From positions 124,001 through 188,000 of the forward strand of contig JADJFV010000036.1 of NCBI GenBank assembly GCA_016708435.1: a stretch of DNA of 64,000 nucleotides, written 5' to 3'. The notes below the pieces were generated by a model that ran no database searches, was not told the DNA's origin, and saw nothing but the letters and a program-made list of their open reading frames with translations. The position numbers and the translations under genes are program-made. Of this stretch, positions 26,565 through 34,769 are shown piece after piece. Numbering within the stretch: position 1 is the stretch's first letter; each line of letters starts with the position of its first letter. This DNA comes from Leptospiraceae bacterium (GTDB taxonomy: Bacteria; Spirochaetota; Leptospiria; Leptospirales; Leptospiraceae).

Positions 26565-26735
26565 ATGGACAATATCATGACTCTCGATGTAATTCTGATT
26601 GAAATAGCCAAGTTGGACTATGTTGACCAGCAGAGCCTCTCTACCTTTCTAATCGATCTAGTGCACACCCAAGAAAAAATGAAATCTGCTATGGCTGCAC
26701 TTGAAAAAGAAGAGTCTAAAATTTCTTCTCAATGA
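26565..26735 (+). CDS. Small 56-residue ORF in cassette
   Basis: An ATG at 26565 opens 56 codons (start MDNIMTLDVILIEIAKLDYV, end KEESKISSQ) predicted as a short amphipathic helical protein with no known family. It starts 27 nt after repeat 6 and its TGA lies 1 nt from the end of the convergent membrane-protein gene. Its fit into the exact gap argues for a real gene, but no ribosome-binding site is obvious. Confidence 0.45.
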   Translation: MDNIMTLDVILIEIAKLDYVDQQSLSTFLIDLVHTQEKMKSAMAALEKEESKISSQ

Positions 26736-26736
26736 A

Positions 26737-27990
26737 TTAATTTTCATTGGCTAACACGAGTAACGATCTTTTAATAAATAGATAGTAAATATTTAACCCG
26801 CCTGAGAATAATACGGATAATCCTCCCAATAATGCAAAACTTTGTCCAATTTGCCATATTTGTTGGTTATTCACATAATTCATATTATACCCATTTACCA
26901 GACTAGAAATCGCAACCAACAGCATTCCCATTAAACTTAGAATAACCCCAATCATTAGAAATATCCTAGAATACAAAGAATATTTGGAAATTGTAAAATA
27001 CATTCTGAATATAAACAACAAAATTACAACGCTCATTATCCCTAAAAGTTTTATATGTAAATACAATATGCCAAATAGTTTGGATTGAAGGAAAAAAGTG
27101 GTAATAGGAAAACTAACGGCGATATCCACACTCGCTTTACAAAGAACTAGAAAGAGAACAAAGAAATGAATTTTACTCTCTATCCCTTTTGAAAAAAAAT
27201 CTAGAATAACTATTATCTGTAAAACTCCCCACAAAAAAGATGCAGCTAAAATTAATATCTGAAAGATTTTAGGAAAAAGAAAAATACTCGAGCGTAGACA
27301 AACCAAAATAAGAATAGGAATGCTCAAATAAAACAAAGCTTTACAATAAGTATTAGGTTTAGTAATTAAAAAATCTTTCGAAGAAGAAAGAAACAATGCA
27401 AATCCCATTGTATAAAGCCAGCCTTCGCTGTAGGCGTCTAAAAAAAAGTGAATCAAAATAGTTTTTATCGAATCTCCACCAAAGCCAAAAGCTATGGAAA
27501 GAGGAATAAGAAAACTGGGGAGTGTAGAAATAAAAAGCATAGTCACTGCTAATTGAATCATTAAAGTCACTATTTGATTTTCCCTCATTTGCTTTACTGT
27601 TCGTAGGAAATAAATTATAAAGCCAAGCCATAAAAATACCATCAATGTAGAGAACACTATGGATAATTTGGAGTATCCACTCATTAGAAAAGAAATCAAA
27701 GCAAAAAAGGATAATATTTGTATGCCACAAAAAAGCAATTTCTCAAAAACTTTGGATCTCTTAGTTGTATCTAGTGAGTAATTTAAAATAAATCCAATAA
27801 AAGCTGGGGCAGCCCAAGCCCAAAATGCTGTGTGACTATGTGCATGTCTAGTATACTCAAAAGGTGTAGGTAATTTTATTTGGATGGCAAACGATAACCG
27901 CATACTTATACCTAGGAAAAGAATTATACAGAACCAAAAGACTGAATTCAAAGCCCAAATCCAAAATTGTTTTTTATCAAAATCTTTCAC
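26737..27990 (-). CDS. Polytopic membrane protein, heme-copper-oxidase-like
   Basis: About 417 residues form roughly 12 transmembrane helices. I chose GTG 27990 because GGGGAGGTGA precedes it; the frame open to 28086 is unlikely to be translated. Conserved-looking histidines sit in helices: RHAHSHTAFWAWAAP and ILIHFFLDAYSEGW. The H-x-H-x-AF-x-W pattern recalls membrane proteins related to heme-copper oxidase subunit I or NnrS that accompany denitrification genes, but a full NorB ligand set is not visible. It is the last gene of the nirK-nirV-sco-carbonic anhydrase series and may handle heme, copper or nitric oxide. Confidence 0.6.
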   Translation of the reverse strand: MKDFDKKQFWIWALNSVFWFCIILFLGISMRLSFAIQIKLPTPFEYTRHAHSHTAFWAWAAPAFIGFILNYSLDTTKRSKVFEKLLFCGIQILSFFALISFLMSGYSKLSIVFSTLMVFLWLGFIIYFLRTVKQMRENQIVTLMIQLAVTMLFISTLPSFLIPLSIAFGFGGDSIKTILIHFFLDAYSEGWLYTMGFALFLSSSKDFLITKPNTYCKALFYLSIPILILVCLRSSIFLFPKIFQILILAASFLWGVLQIIVILDFFSKGIESKIHFFVLFLVLCKASVDIAVSFPITTFFLQSKLFGILYLHIKLLGIMSVVILLFIFRMYFTISKYSLYSRIFLMIGVILSLMGMLLVAISSLVNGYNMNYVNNQQIWQIGQSFALLGGLSVLFSGGLNIYYLFIKRSLLVLANEN

Positions 27991-28088
27991 GTTCACCTCC
28001 CCTATCAATAAGTAAGAAAAACTATAAAATTGTAAAAAATCCAGGATACAGCGGATAATATTAATTAACCTATGATTGCATAGCAACG

Positions 28089-28760
28089 CTAATCTTCAAA
28101 AAACATTCTGACAGACTTTGTATTTATCATTGCATGTTTCACGAGTAGTTGTCCATTTTTTATTTTTTGGAAAACTACTGGACGCTCTAAAAATTTCACA
28201 ATCTCTCTTTCTCTATCTGCAAGTGCTCTCGAAATACTTGGATATAGATTTCTTTTCTCTGCATTATTGGCAACCTTTCTAGCTGCACAATCGGAATGCT
28301 CAGTAAAAATCACTAACTTTACACTTTTTTCGACAAGGGCAAGTTCTATCATTTCCATTTCTTTTTCTCGAATCACAGAGCCTGCAGTGCGGATAACGTA
28401 ATAGAAATCTCTCGAATCGCCAAGTAGTTCTTCTGTGCTAATTCTAGAATCCATACAAAGGATGATTATTACAAGCGGATGATGCTCATAACTCGGTAAA
28501 ACGTCCTTTACATAAGAAGAAAATTTATTAAACAACTGGATTTCTTTATAAACTTCCTCCGGACTAATCTCTACTGTAACATGGGAAAGATTATAGCTTC
28601 TCTGAAATGCTTGCAATAAAATTCCAAAGCTAATCATTGATCCACCAAACAAAAAAAATATCATTTTATAGTAAAAAACAAAAACTAAAAATAATATCAA
28701 AATAGGAATTGTAAATTTGTTCCGCAAAATTGTGATTAGCTTTTTCGACTTTGATTCCAT
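28089..28760 (-). CDS. Membrane-anchored beta-carbonic-anhydrase-like protein
   Basis: The product has 223 residues. An N-terminal region with one or two hydrophobic helices (residues about 15-50) precedes a beta-carbonic anhydrase core. CMDSRIS gives the first Zn ligand Cys with the Asp-Arg dyad, and TEHSDCAA gives the His and second Cys ligands. The enzyme would interconvert CO2 and bicarbonate at the membrane. An anchor is uncommon in this family. It lies 4 nt after the sco gene, inside the nitrite reductase cluster. Confidence 0.75.
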   Translation of the reverse strand: MESKSKKLITILRNKFTIPILILFLVFVFYYKMIFFLFGGSMISFGILLQAFQRSYNLSHVTVEISPEEVYKEIQLFNKFSSYVKDVLPSYEHHPLVIIILCMDSRISTEELLGDSRDFYYVIRTAGSVIREKEMEMIELALVEKSVKLVIFTEHSDCAARKVANNAEKRNLYPSISRALADREREIVKFLERPVVFQKIKNGQLLVKHAMINTKSVRMFFED

Positions 28761-28763
28761 AGG

Positions 28764-29332
28764 TTAATATTTCTCTATAATCGAACTTGAATCTGCTCCA
28801 ACGCCTTCGATTCGAGAAATAATTTTACCTTCTTTGGAGACAAGGGATATTACAGTAGAGTGATTGAAATCATTTCCTGATGTCTTTTTATAAGAAATTC
28901 CTAGCAGAACAGAAATTGTTCGCACCGAATCTTCCTTTCCATGAAGCAAATTCCAATTATCCCCTAGTTCCATTTTCTTAGCGTAGGATTTAAGTGCTTC
29001 CGGAGAATCTTTTCAGGGTCAAAACTAACTAAAACCATCTTAGGAGGCTTACCAGTGTTTTGTGCTATTTTTTTTGCGATTAGTTGCATATCAGAAACAA
29101 TCCTAGGACATACACTCTGGCAAGAAGCATAAAACATACTTACAATCATTGCCTCTCCCTTTTGGTCTTTCCAATGAAACATTTTGTTGTCCTGCGTTGT
29201 CCACATATCTTCCAAGTCAAACAGAGAGCCTTCCGCAGCAGCACTTGCGGGTAACGCATGGTGTTTGTGATCGTGATGTCCTTCTTTACACGATATCAGA
29301 ATCGTGAGTAAAATAAATACGATAGTTCTCAT
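28764..29332 (-). pseudogene. sco: SCO1/SenC copper chaperone, frameshifted
   Basis: ATG 29332 opens a lipoprotein signal (MRTIVFILLTILISC) and a His-rich stretch (EGHHDHKHH), then the thioredoxin fold with the copper-binding ASCQSVCP motif. The frame breaks after LVSFDPEK. One additional A in the run following DPE restores DSPEALKSYAKKMELG and the C-terminal half with the third ligand His in FNHSTVI. Sco proteins deliver copper, here probably to the copper nitrite reductase encoded upstream. All copper ligands are intact, which favours a sequence error over decay. Confidence 0.8.
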
Positions 29333-29350
29333 ACTATCCTCCAATTTTTT

Positions 29351-29419
29351 TACCACGGATGAACCAGATGAACACGGATAAGATTGAAATATTAAATTCA
29401 TCAGTGTTCATCCGTGGTA
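29351..29419. repeat. Dispersed CCACGGATG-type repeat, copy 2 (inverted pair)
   Basis: TACCACGGATGAAC (29351-29364) pairs perfectly with 29406-29419. It lies between nirV and sco and could form a hairpin in their mRNA. Confidence 0.65.
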
Positions 29420-29422
29420 TTC

Positions 29423-30226
29423 TTATAAATCCTTGGCACAGCGAAATCCCAAATACTTTCCAGTGTACCATCCTTTTAATCCGGCTCTGTAGCCAAATCG
29501 CATATAAGCCGCATAATTACTAAAATCATTTGCTTTGAGTGCGCCTGCCCCACAAAACAAAGAAGATTCTAAATCCGAATCAGCACGCGAGTCACCCGTA
29601 ACCGAAGCAGAATTAAAATCATAAACCCATTCCCAGATGAGTCCATGCAAATCATATATACCTAACGCATTTTTATATCTTCCGATAGAAGGTAAATGGT
29701 CTGGTTTTTTTTCACCATACCAGCGCATAATCTCTTTATCCACAGTCTTACTGTTTCCTCCAATCGGAGGGATAAACGCTGCGTATTCCCATTCATATGC
29801 ATTAGGTAATCTTTTTCCTTGTGACTCACAGTATGCTTTCGCAGAAAACCAAGAGATGTAGGTAACAGGAGAATCTAGTATAAAATTTTCCTTCTTAGTT
29901 TTCCAGTCATCTAAGTATCCTTCATCAGCAAAGATCTGAGGAGTATTTTCTTTTTTCCACTTTGGGTTTTTACTAATAAACTCAGAATAATCTTTTTTGG
30001 TAACAAGGTATTTATCCAAGTAAAAAGATTTTACCGGAATTGGTTTAGTCGCAGACTCAGCATCTACTTTGATAAATGGCTTGTAAACACCGGCTGGAAC
30101 TTTTACCAATTCAGAACTTAGTAGAGGAAATGTTATACCACAGATGTACAGATATAAACTGATATATACAAAAATCCTAAATCTTTTATCCGTGTTTATC
30201 CGTGTGCATCCGTGGTAATCTTTCAT
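29423..30226 (-). CDS. nirV: NirV-like FGE/SUMF1-domain protein
   Basis: This 267-residue protein has a hydrophobic leader (residues about 18-35) and a formylglycine-generating-enzyme-like domain: PVTYISWFSAKAYCESQGKR, LPNAYEWEYAA, LHGLIWEWVYD and FGYRAGLKGWY...LGFRCAK. Proteins of this type next to nirK are named NirV; their exact role in nitrite reductase maturation is unclear. Its ATG overlaps the nirK stop (ATGA). The first codons (DYHGCTRINTDK) come from a CCACGGATG-type repeat (about 30133-30220), so that repeat has become the start of the gene. Confidence 0.78.
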   Translation of the reverse strand: MKDYHGCTRINTDKRFRIFVYISLYLYICGITFPLLSSELVKVPAGVYKPFIKVDAESATKPIPVKSFYLDKYLVTKKDYSEFISKNPKWKKENTPQIFADEGYLDDWKTKKENFILDSPVTYISWFSAKAYCESQGKRLPNAYEWEYAAFIPPIGGNSKTVDKEIMRWYGEKKPDHLPSIGRYKNALGIYDLHGLIWEWVYDFNSASVTGDSRADSDLESSLFCGAGALKANDFSNYAAYMRFGYRAGLKGWYTGKYLGFRCAKDL

Positions 30227-31631
30227 TTTTTGTTCTTCTTCACTTCTTCTGCTGACACTTCCAATCCTTTATTTTCCCATTTGCTATAAACATAGGTTAG
30301 GACATTGGCAATATCGTCGTCTGAGAGTTCTAAGGCGGCATAACGTTGTTATACTTCTGACCATTAACAGTGATTTCTCCTGTTAGCCTTTAACAAAATA
30401 CCGATTGCTCTTTCTTTGTTAGCATTGAGATAATCAAGACTTCGCAAGAGGCGGAAATACATGCTTTTACCTGTCCTTCTTTCGTGGCAAGCGGAACAGT
30501 TAGTATTAAATACTTCTTTCTCCGATTTCAATTTTTCCGCTTTTGTTTTTGCTTTCGGCGCTTCTACTGATTCCGTTTTCATTCTCTGAATTGCACTTCC
30601 TTCCGGCAAATACACAGTATCCTCTTGCTTGCCTGAATAGATGGTTTTATTCTCTTCGCCTTCTACTTTGAGCATTTCGAGAGAACCTTTATTAAACGTT
30701 CTAAAGATAGAATGGTCTACTAAAATGAGTGTTGAAGGAACTTCTACTTTAAAAATCTACAATAGCAGATCCACCTGCAGGCACAAGAGTTGTTTGGCAC
30801 ATTCTTCTGATTAGCCACAGTTCCACCTTCTGTGTAAACACTGTCAAAAATTTCTCCAATGACGTGAAAGGAAGAAAGTAAATTAGGTCCACCATTTCCC
30901 ACAAACAAACGCACAGTTTCCCCTACTTTTGCTTTGAGTGCTTTATTGTCAGTAAGCGATCCAACCGAACCATTAAACACAACATAATCAGGAGTTTCCG
31001 TTAGAGCTTTTTCCATATTAAACCCTGTAGCCTGGAGCTCCATGTTTTCCATTTGTATAAAATTCACTTTGCACAATGTAGTATTCTTTTATCTACTTTA
31101 GCAAACCTTCTTTTGGCTCTACAAAATGAGTCCATACATTCCATTTGCAATATGCATTCCCACTGGAGAAGTTGCACAATGGTAAATATAAAGTCCCGCG
31201 TTAATCGCTTTAAACGAAAACTTAGAAGATCTTCCCGGAACAGTTAGAGAAGCTCCTGCTCCACCGCCTTGACCGGTTACTGCGTGTAAGTCGATGTTGT
31301 GAGGCATTTTGCTACTTGGGTGATTGTGTAAATTAAACTCTACATCATCCCCTTCTCTAATCCGAATAAAAGGACCAGGCACTGTTCCACCAAATGTCCA
31401 AAAAGTGTATTCTACTCCATCAGCCAATCGACCGACCACTTCTTTTGTTTCCAGATTGATGACTACTTTGGCTGGATTTTTTCGAGTGATTGGGGGAGGA
31501 ACTTCAAGGGGCATACGTAAGCTTAGCCTCTTCCATAACAGGTTCTTTGTTACAGGCAGAAAACCAAACTATTGAAAATATCAATACAATGATAATATGC
31601 CCAAATTTTCAGTGCAATAGGTTTCATTCAT
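30223..31631 (-). pseudogene. nirK: Copper nitrite reductase with C-terminal cytochrome c, several frameshifts
   Basis: NirK reduces nitrite to NO. The pieces in order are: lipoprotein-type leader ([11 protein letters not shown]); first cupredoxin domain with [13 protein letters not shown] and [16 protein letters not shown] (type 1 and type 2 Cu ligands); second domain with [10 protein letters not shown]; the end of that domain with VDHSIFRTFNKGSLGMLKVE; then a fused heme domain with CSACH and a Met in MP-LELSDDDIANVLTYV. Frames change at least five times. Most junctions fall in short homopolymers where one base restores reading, and every metal ligand survives. An FNR-type box lies 47 bp upstream, and nirV overlaps the stop. 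Confidence 0.85.
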
Positions 31632-31677
31632 AATTCTCCATTAATAAAACACCTAGCATCTTTCAAATATAATGGAA

Positions 31678-31691
31678 TTGATTTAGATCAA
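31678..31691 (-). promoter_or_regulatory. FNR/NNR-type box before nirK
   Basis: TTGATTTAGATCAA matches the FNR/DNR consensus TTGAT-N4-ATCAA exactly. It sits 47 bp before the nirK start, suggesting induction by low oxygen or nitric oxide. A clear -10 at the standard class II distance is not evident. Confidence 0.7.
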
Positions 31692-31780
31692 AAGGATATA
31701 TTTTTTTATCGACTCAAACCTTTATGATAACCTTCTTTATAGAGCTTTAGAGAACAGTTTATAAAAAATTCAAATTTCAA

Positions 31781-32062
31781 TTAATGAATCCCCAGAATAT
31801 GACCTAGCTTATTTTTTTTAGTTAGCAGATACTGGTGATTTTCCTCAACGGACTCAATTTCAAGAGGCACGCGTCCTGTTATTTCTAATCCATATCCTTC
31901 GAGACCAACTAGCTTACGTGGGTTATTTGTCATTATCCGCATTTTCTCGACACCTATATCTCTTAAAATCTGAGCACCAATTCCATAATCACGTAAGTCA
32001 GGCGCAAAACCTAACTTCTCGTTAGCCTCAACAGTATCAAGTCCAGTATCTTGAATCTGCAT
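31781..32062 (-). pseudogene. ribA: C-terminal fragment of GTP cyclohydrolase II (RibA/RibBA)
   Basis: The frame of 93 residues equals the end of Rib[34 protein letters not shown], then [20 protein letters not shown]. The Zn-binding cysteines and GTP-binding part are absent. The fragment begins at a fortuitous ATG exactly where repeat 7 starts, so the front of the gene was lost at the repeat boundary. It is unlikely to be active. Confidence 0.8.
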
Positions 32063-32080
32063 AAGCTTTTAATTTATTTA

Positions 32081-32215
32081 TCTTTCTAGTAATTTGCATC
32101 CAACTTCTCCCATAATTCTATCTCCTTCTATCCCACAAAACTAAAAGGCTTAAAGCAAAATCGGACTTTCGTTTCTTTCATAATAAGGTGTTATGAACTA
32201 AACGGGGTAAAATTT
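32081..32215 (-). repeat. attC-like repeat 7
   Basis: This is the best-preserved short copy: GCATCCAACTTCTCCCATAA on the left and GGTGTTATGAACTAAACGGG on the right. The minus-strand core is GTTGGAT. It separates ric from the ribA fragment. Confidence 0.7.
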
Positions 32216-32901
32216 TTTAGAATGCAAAATTCTAGGAAACAAAACATTATTTTCTAGATGAATATGTGTTTGGAGATCAGCTATATATTCTGCTAAAGTA
32301 GAATAACATATTTTCCAAGTTGTGCAGGCATAAGTTGGCGGAGTAAAGTAATTTGTTAGCGCTGTTAATTCTTTAATAAGAATTCCAACTTCTTCGTGCT
32401 CTAATTCCATTGCTTGAATTGGGGAACTTATCTGATCTTTGGGAAAATTGGAAGGAGTTCCATTAGCGATAGAGACCATGGCGGGAAAAGTATATTTTCT
32501 TCTTTCATTAGATGAGGCATTAATTCATCTGTCAGAGCTTTGATTAACGCATATAGCTTATTAACCTCTGGATGTCTATCGCCATGGGCAAATACCATTT
32601 TGCTGCTATAGCGCAAAAGCAATTCTCCTTTTTCGCGTGTGTATACATGGTGAGTAGATACAATGTAATCAATTAGTTCTACCATCGTCAGATTTTCTGC
32701 AAGAGTATCGGGTTCACCTTTTGTAGATAAGCTTTCTAATTCGGAAATCACCAAACTACTATCGACGGCAGCATTTTGACAGGCATCTTTTAGAGTTTGT
32801 TTTCCACCGCAGCAAAAATCAATTCCATGCTTGCTAAATAAATGCGCTGTTCTATAATCCTCTGTAACAAATTCTCCCACTTTCTTTTCTTCTAGTATCA
32901 T
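32198..32901 (-). CDS. scdA: Iron-sulfur cluster repair di-iron protein (RIC/ScdA/YtfE), one frameshift
   Basis: The N-terminal ScdA domain contains HGIDFCCGGKQTL. It is followed by a hemerythrin-like di-iron domain with His/Glu ligands in VSTHHVYTREK, HGDRHPEVNKL, MPHLMKEENILFP, MELEHEEVG and THIHLENNVLFP. RIC proteins repair Fe-S centres damaged by nitric oxide. Two frames (32428-32901 and 32198-32479) overlap, and one T added in the run before CCCGCC joins them. The stop lies inside repeat 7, so the last residues (HSKKFYPV) are repeat-derived. An FNR-type box is 57 bp upstream. Confidence 0.82.
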
Positions 32902-32957
32902 TTTCCCTCACTCTCAAAATTCTTTAGAAAGTTTCTCACTAGAAAGGAAATATGTAA

Positions 32958-32971
32958 TTGATATATATCAA
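32958..32971 (-). promoter_or_regulatory. FNR/NNR-type box before ric
   Basis: TTGATATATATCAA is a perfect palindrome and an exact TTGAT-N4-ATCAA match, 57 bp upstream of the ric start and just after the norF stop. With the nirK box it suggests one NO- or oxygen-responsive regulon. Confidence 0.72.
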
Positions 32972-32975
32972 CCTG

Positions 32976-33223
32976 TTAAATAGAACTAGAGAATTTTATG
33001 AATAAAGAAAAACCAAATATTAAAATAAAGATAATTGCTTTCCAAATAAAATGGGCATTTCTCAAATCCATAAAAAAGTAGGAAATTAAAATGAATTTTA
33101 AAAGCTAATTCCAATGATAAAATCTTTTGATTGCTCAAAAGAATTTCCAGACAGAAAAAAACTTAGATAAATGGAGAGTAACAATAAACCAAATACGATA
33201 AACGGAGTTTTTTTTATTTTCAA
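32976..33223 (-). CDS. norF: NorF/cytochrome oxidase subunit IV-like small membrane protein, one frameshift
   Basis: The frame from TTG 33223 (AGGTGA just upstream) encodes MKIKKTPFIVFGLLLLSIYL and then stops in a T4A4 stretch. Adding one T continues it with KFILISYFFMDLRNAHFIWK, which is the conserved FM-x-L-R-x-AH-x-W segment of bacterial subunit IV/NorF proteins, and a last helix. Total about 82 residues and three helices. It follows norE by 5 nt, the usual norEF order. NorEF help in the function of nitric oxide reductase. Confidence 0.68.
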
Positions 33224-33228
33224 ACTAA

Positions 33229-33802
33229 TCACCTAATTAAATAAAGGACTGGAAATAATACAAGCAGATCAAGTCACACATATGCCAGAAGGATGCTCCT
33301 GCTTCTAAATTTTCTAGTGAAATTGTTTCTTCGGTATAGAAAAATAAAAGATAAAATTGCAGTGCCCGCAATCACATGAACAAAATGAAATCCAGTGAGC
33401 AACCAATAAAAGGAAAAAAATCACCGGGTGAATGGTTTGTCCTATGTTTAATTTTTCATTGTATTCGAATCCTTTAAAAAGAAAACAAAGTCCAAATAGA
33501 ATAGCGGCTACTAATGAGTAACCTAATGCACTTGTTTGATTGTCTTTATGAAAATTAACGGCTAACGCCATAAAAAATCCACTGGTAATAAGAAAAATTG
33601 TATTCCATAAGCCATAATCCAAATGTAAACTGGATTGCATTTTGTAAAACTCTTCCAATGCTTTTCTTTTCTCATGTAATAGCGCTCTATCCCCATAAAA
33701 AAAAGTAGCAATCTCTACTAAAATAATGATCCAAATCAAAATACCGCCGGGCGGATAGAAGATGGATTTTTCTTTTTCAATATCACTCATAAAGTTCCTC
33801 AA
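33229..33802 (-). CDS. norE: NorE/cytochrome oxidase subunit III-like protein, frameshifted at the 3' part
   Basis: The first 140 codons give helices typical of subunit III proteins of the NorE type (YPPGGILIWIIILVEIATFF, LFKGFEYNEKLNIGQTI). The open frame to 33314 ends in an unrelated Cys-rich tail. In the next frames the expected end is present: LLTGFHFVHVIAGTAIL, then LENLEAGASFWHMCDLI and LVLFPVLYLIR, stopping at 33229. Three single-base repairs are needed. Its ATG lies 11 nt after the hemerythrin fragment, and norF follows. Confidence 0.75.
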
Positions 33803-33812
33803 TTTTGAATAA

Positions 33813-34117
33813 TTAAACTTTTCTCTGATTGGTTAGCATTTCTTTTACAAGTGGCGCATAACCGCCCTTATCCGATTTTAGTATATGCGATCTTAACCAA
33901 ACAAAAAGAAACTCAAGTGTTTTCTTTCCTACATTTGATGTGCCTGTCTTTAGTTCTTCTTCTACACTTTCAATTCTATCAATGAACTTTTTATGCTCTT
34001 TTATGATTTGAAAAATCAGTGTAGGATGCCATTAGCATGAGTTCTTCTTCCATCGTAAAATGGTATACGTATAGATTTTTAGATTATTGATAACTCTTTT
34101 AATGCTTCTCTTTCAAT
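33813..34117 (-). pseudogene. Bacteriohemerythrin fragment
   Basis: The preserved part shows HFTMEEELMLMASYTDF, then in a shifted frame IIKEHKKFIDRIESVEEE and FLFVWLRSHILKSDK, the spacing of hemerythrin HF-x-x-EE, H-x-x-x-H and W-L-x-x-HI-x-x-x-D motifs that bind the di-iron site. The first 40-45 residues with the initial His are missing; the gene runs into repeat 8 on its 5' side. It would have bound O2 or NO. One frameshift lies at TCAAATCATAAAAG. Confidence 0.7.
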
Positions 34118-34124
34118 ATTAAAT

Positions 34125-34352
34125 TTCTTTCTAGTAAATTGCATTCCACTTATCCCATAATTCTCTCCCATTCTAATTCCACAAATTAAAGCTTAAATAC
34201 CACTACTCAAAAATAAGTCCACTATTTTACACAAAAGGGGTATTCCCAATTGCCAAGAACACGGTGCGCCAGTTGTAGATTAGAAAATACTTTTGGCAAT
34301 TGGTATAGCAAAATCGGATTGCTCCTTATTCATCAGAAGAGTCGCGGTTATG
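34125..34352 (-). repeat. attC-like repeat 8, long form, end of array
   Basis: It is nearly identical to repeat 6 over the central insert, including the CCAATTGCCAA/TTGGCAATTGG hairpin. The presumed minus-strand core is altered (GTGGAAT), and the right end departs from the consensus after CTCCTTATTCAT. It marks the far end of the array. Confidence 0.65.
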
Positions 34353-34601
34353 TAATATATACCTCTGGTATGGAGGAAAAACCTGACTTTAAAACATGTC
34401 AATCTCTTTTGAACATAACCAATAAAGTCATGCAAATCTACGATAGCCCCAACGGGGCGAAATATCCTCCGCATGGGTGTCCTCTCAGCCCATGTAAAAA
34501 TCTATGTAAAGATTCATAGAAAAATTCCTACATGATTTCAGAAAAGCAAATTCATTTCAAAGAAAATAACTACCAGTATCACATCCGATAAGCTGTCCTT
34601 T
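34353..34601. other. Gene-free stretch after the array
   Basis: No convincing gene is visible. It contains GCCCCAACGGGGC (34446-34458), a 5-bp-stem palindrome that resembles dispersed repeats in many environmental bacteria. A 64-codon minus-strand ORF across it (34280-34474) mostly overlaps repeat 8 and is probably spurious. Confidence 0.5.
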
Positions 34602-34711
34602 ACTCACATCCGGTCTAGCTACGCTTATACAGCCGGTCTAGCACCGGTCAAAGGGACACTTTAGAGCGGACGTATACCGGTTCGATAAGCGGAGCTAGAC
34701 CGAAGATGAGT
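34602..34711. repeat. Imperfect 35-bp inverted repeat, CCGGTCTAGC element
   Basis: The left arm (34602-34636) contains GGTCTAGCTACGCTTATAC and the right arm (about 34676-34711) its near complement, with a 40-nt centre. CCGGTCTAGC also occurs twice directly (from 34610 and 34633). The GC-rich composition differs from the surroundings. It may be a small non-autonomous element. Confidence 0.55.
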
Positions 34712-34769
34712 TATAGTCAACGTATACAAAGGATATAGAGTTCATTTTATCTGTGATTAATAAATAAAA

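Noticed and set aside
26737..27990. NorB nitric oxide reductase
   Set aside because: The helices and some histidines fit a related membrane family, but the full heme/iron ligand set and Glu residues of NorB are not visible.
19131..34352. CRISPR array interpretation of the repeats
   Set aside because: Repeats are over 100 bp and spaced by 0.5-5.5 kb of genes; there are no spacers and no cas genes.
34280..34474. 64-codon minus-strand ORF
   Set aside because: It mostly overlaps repeat 8 and a GCCCC/GGGGC palindrome; no family and no clear start signal.
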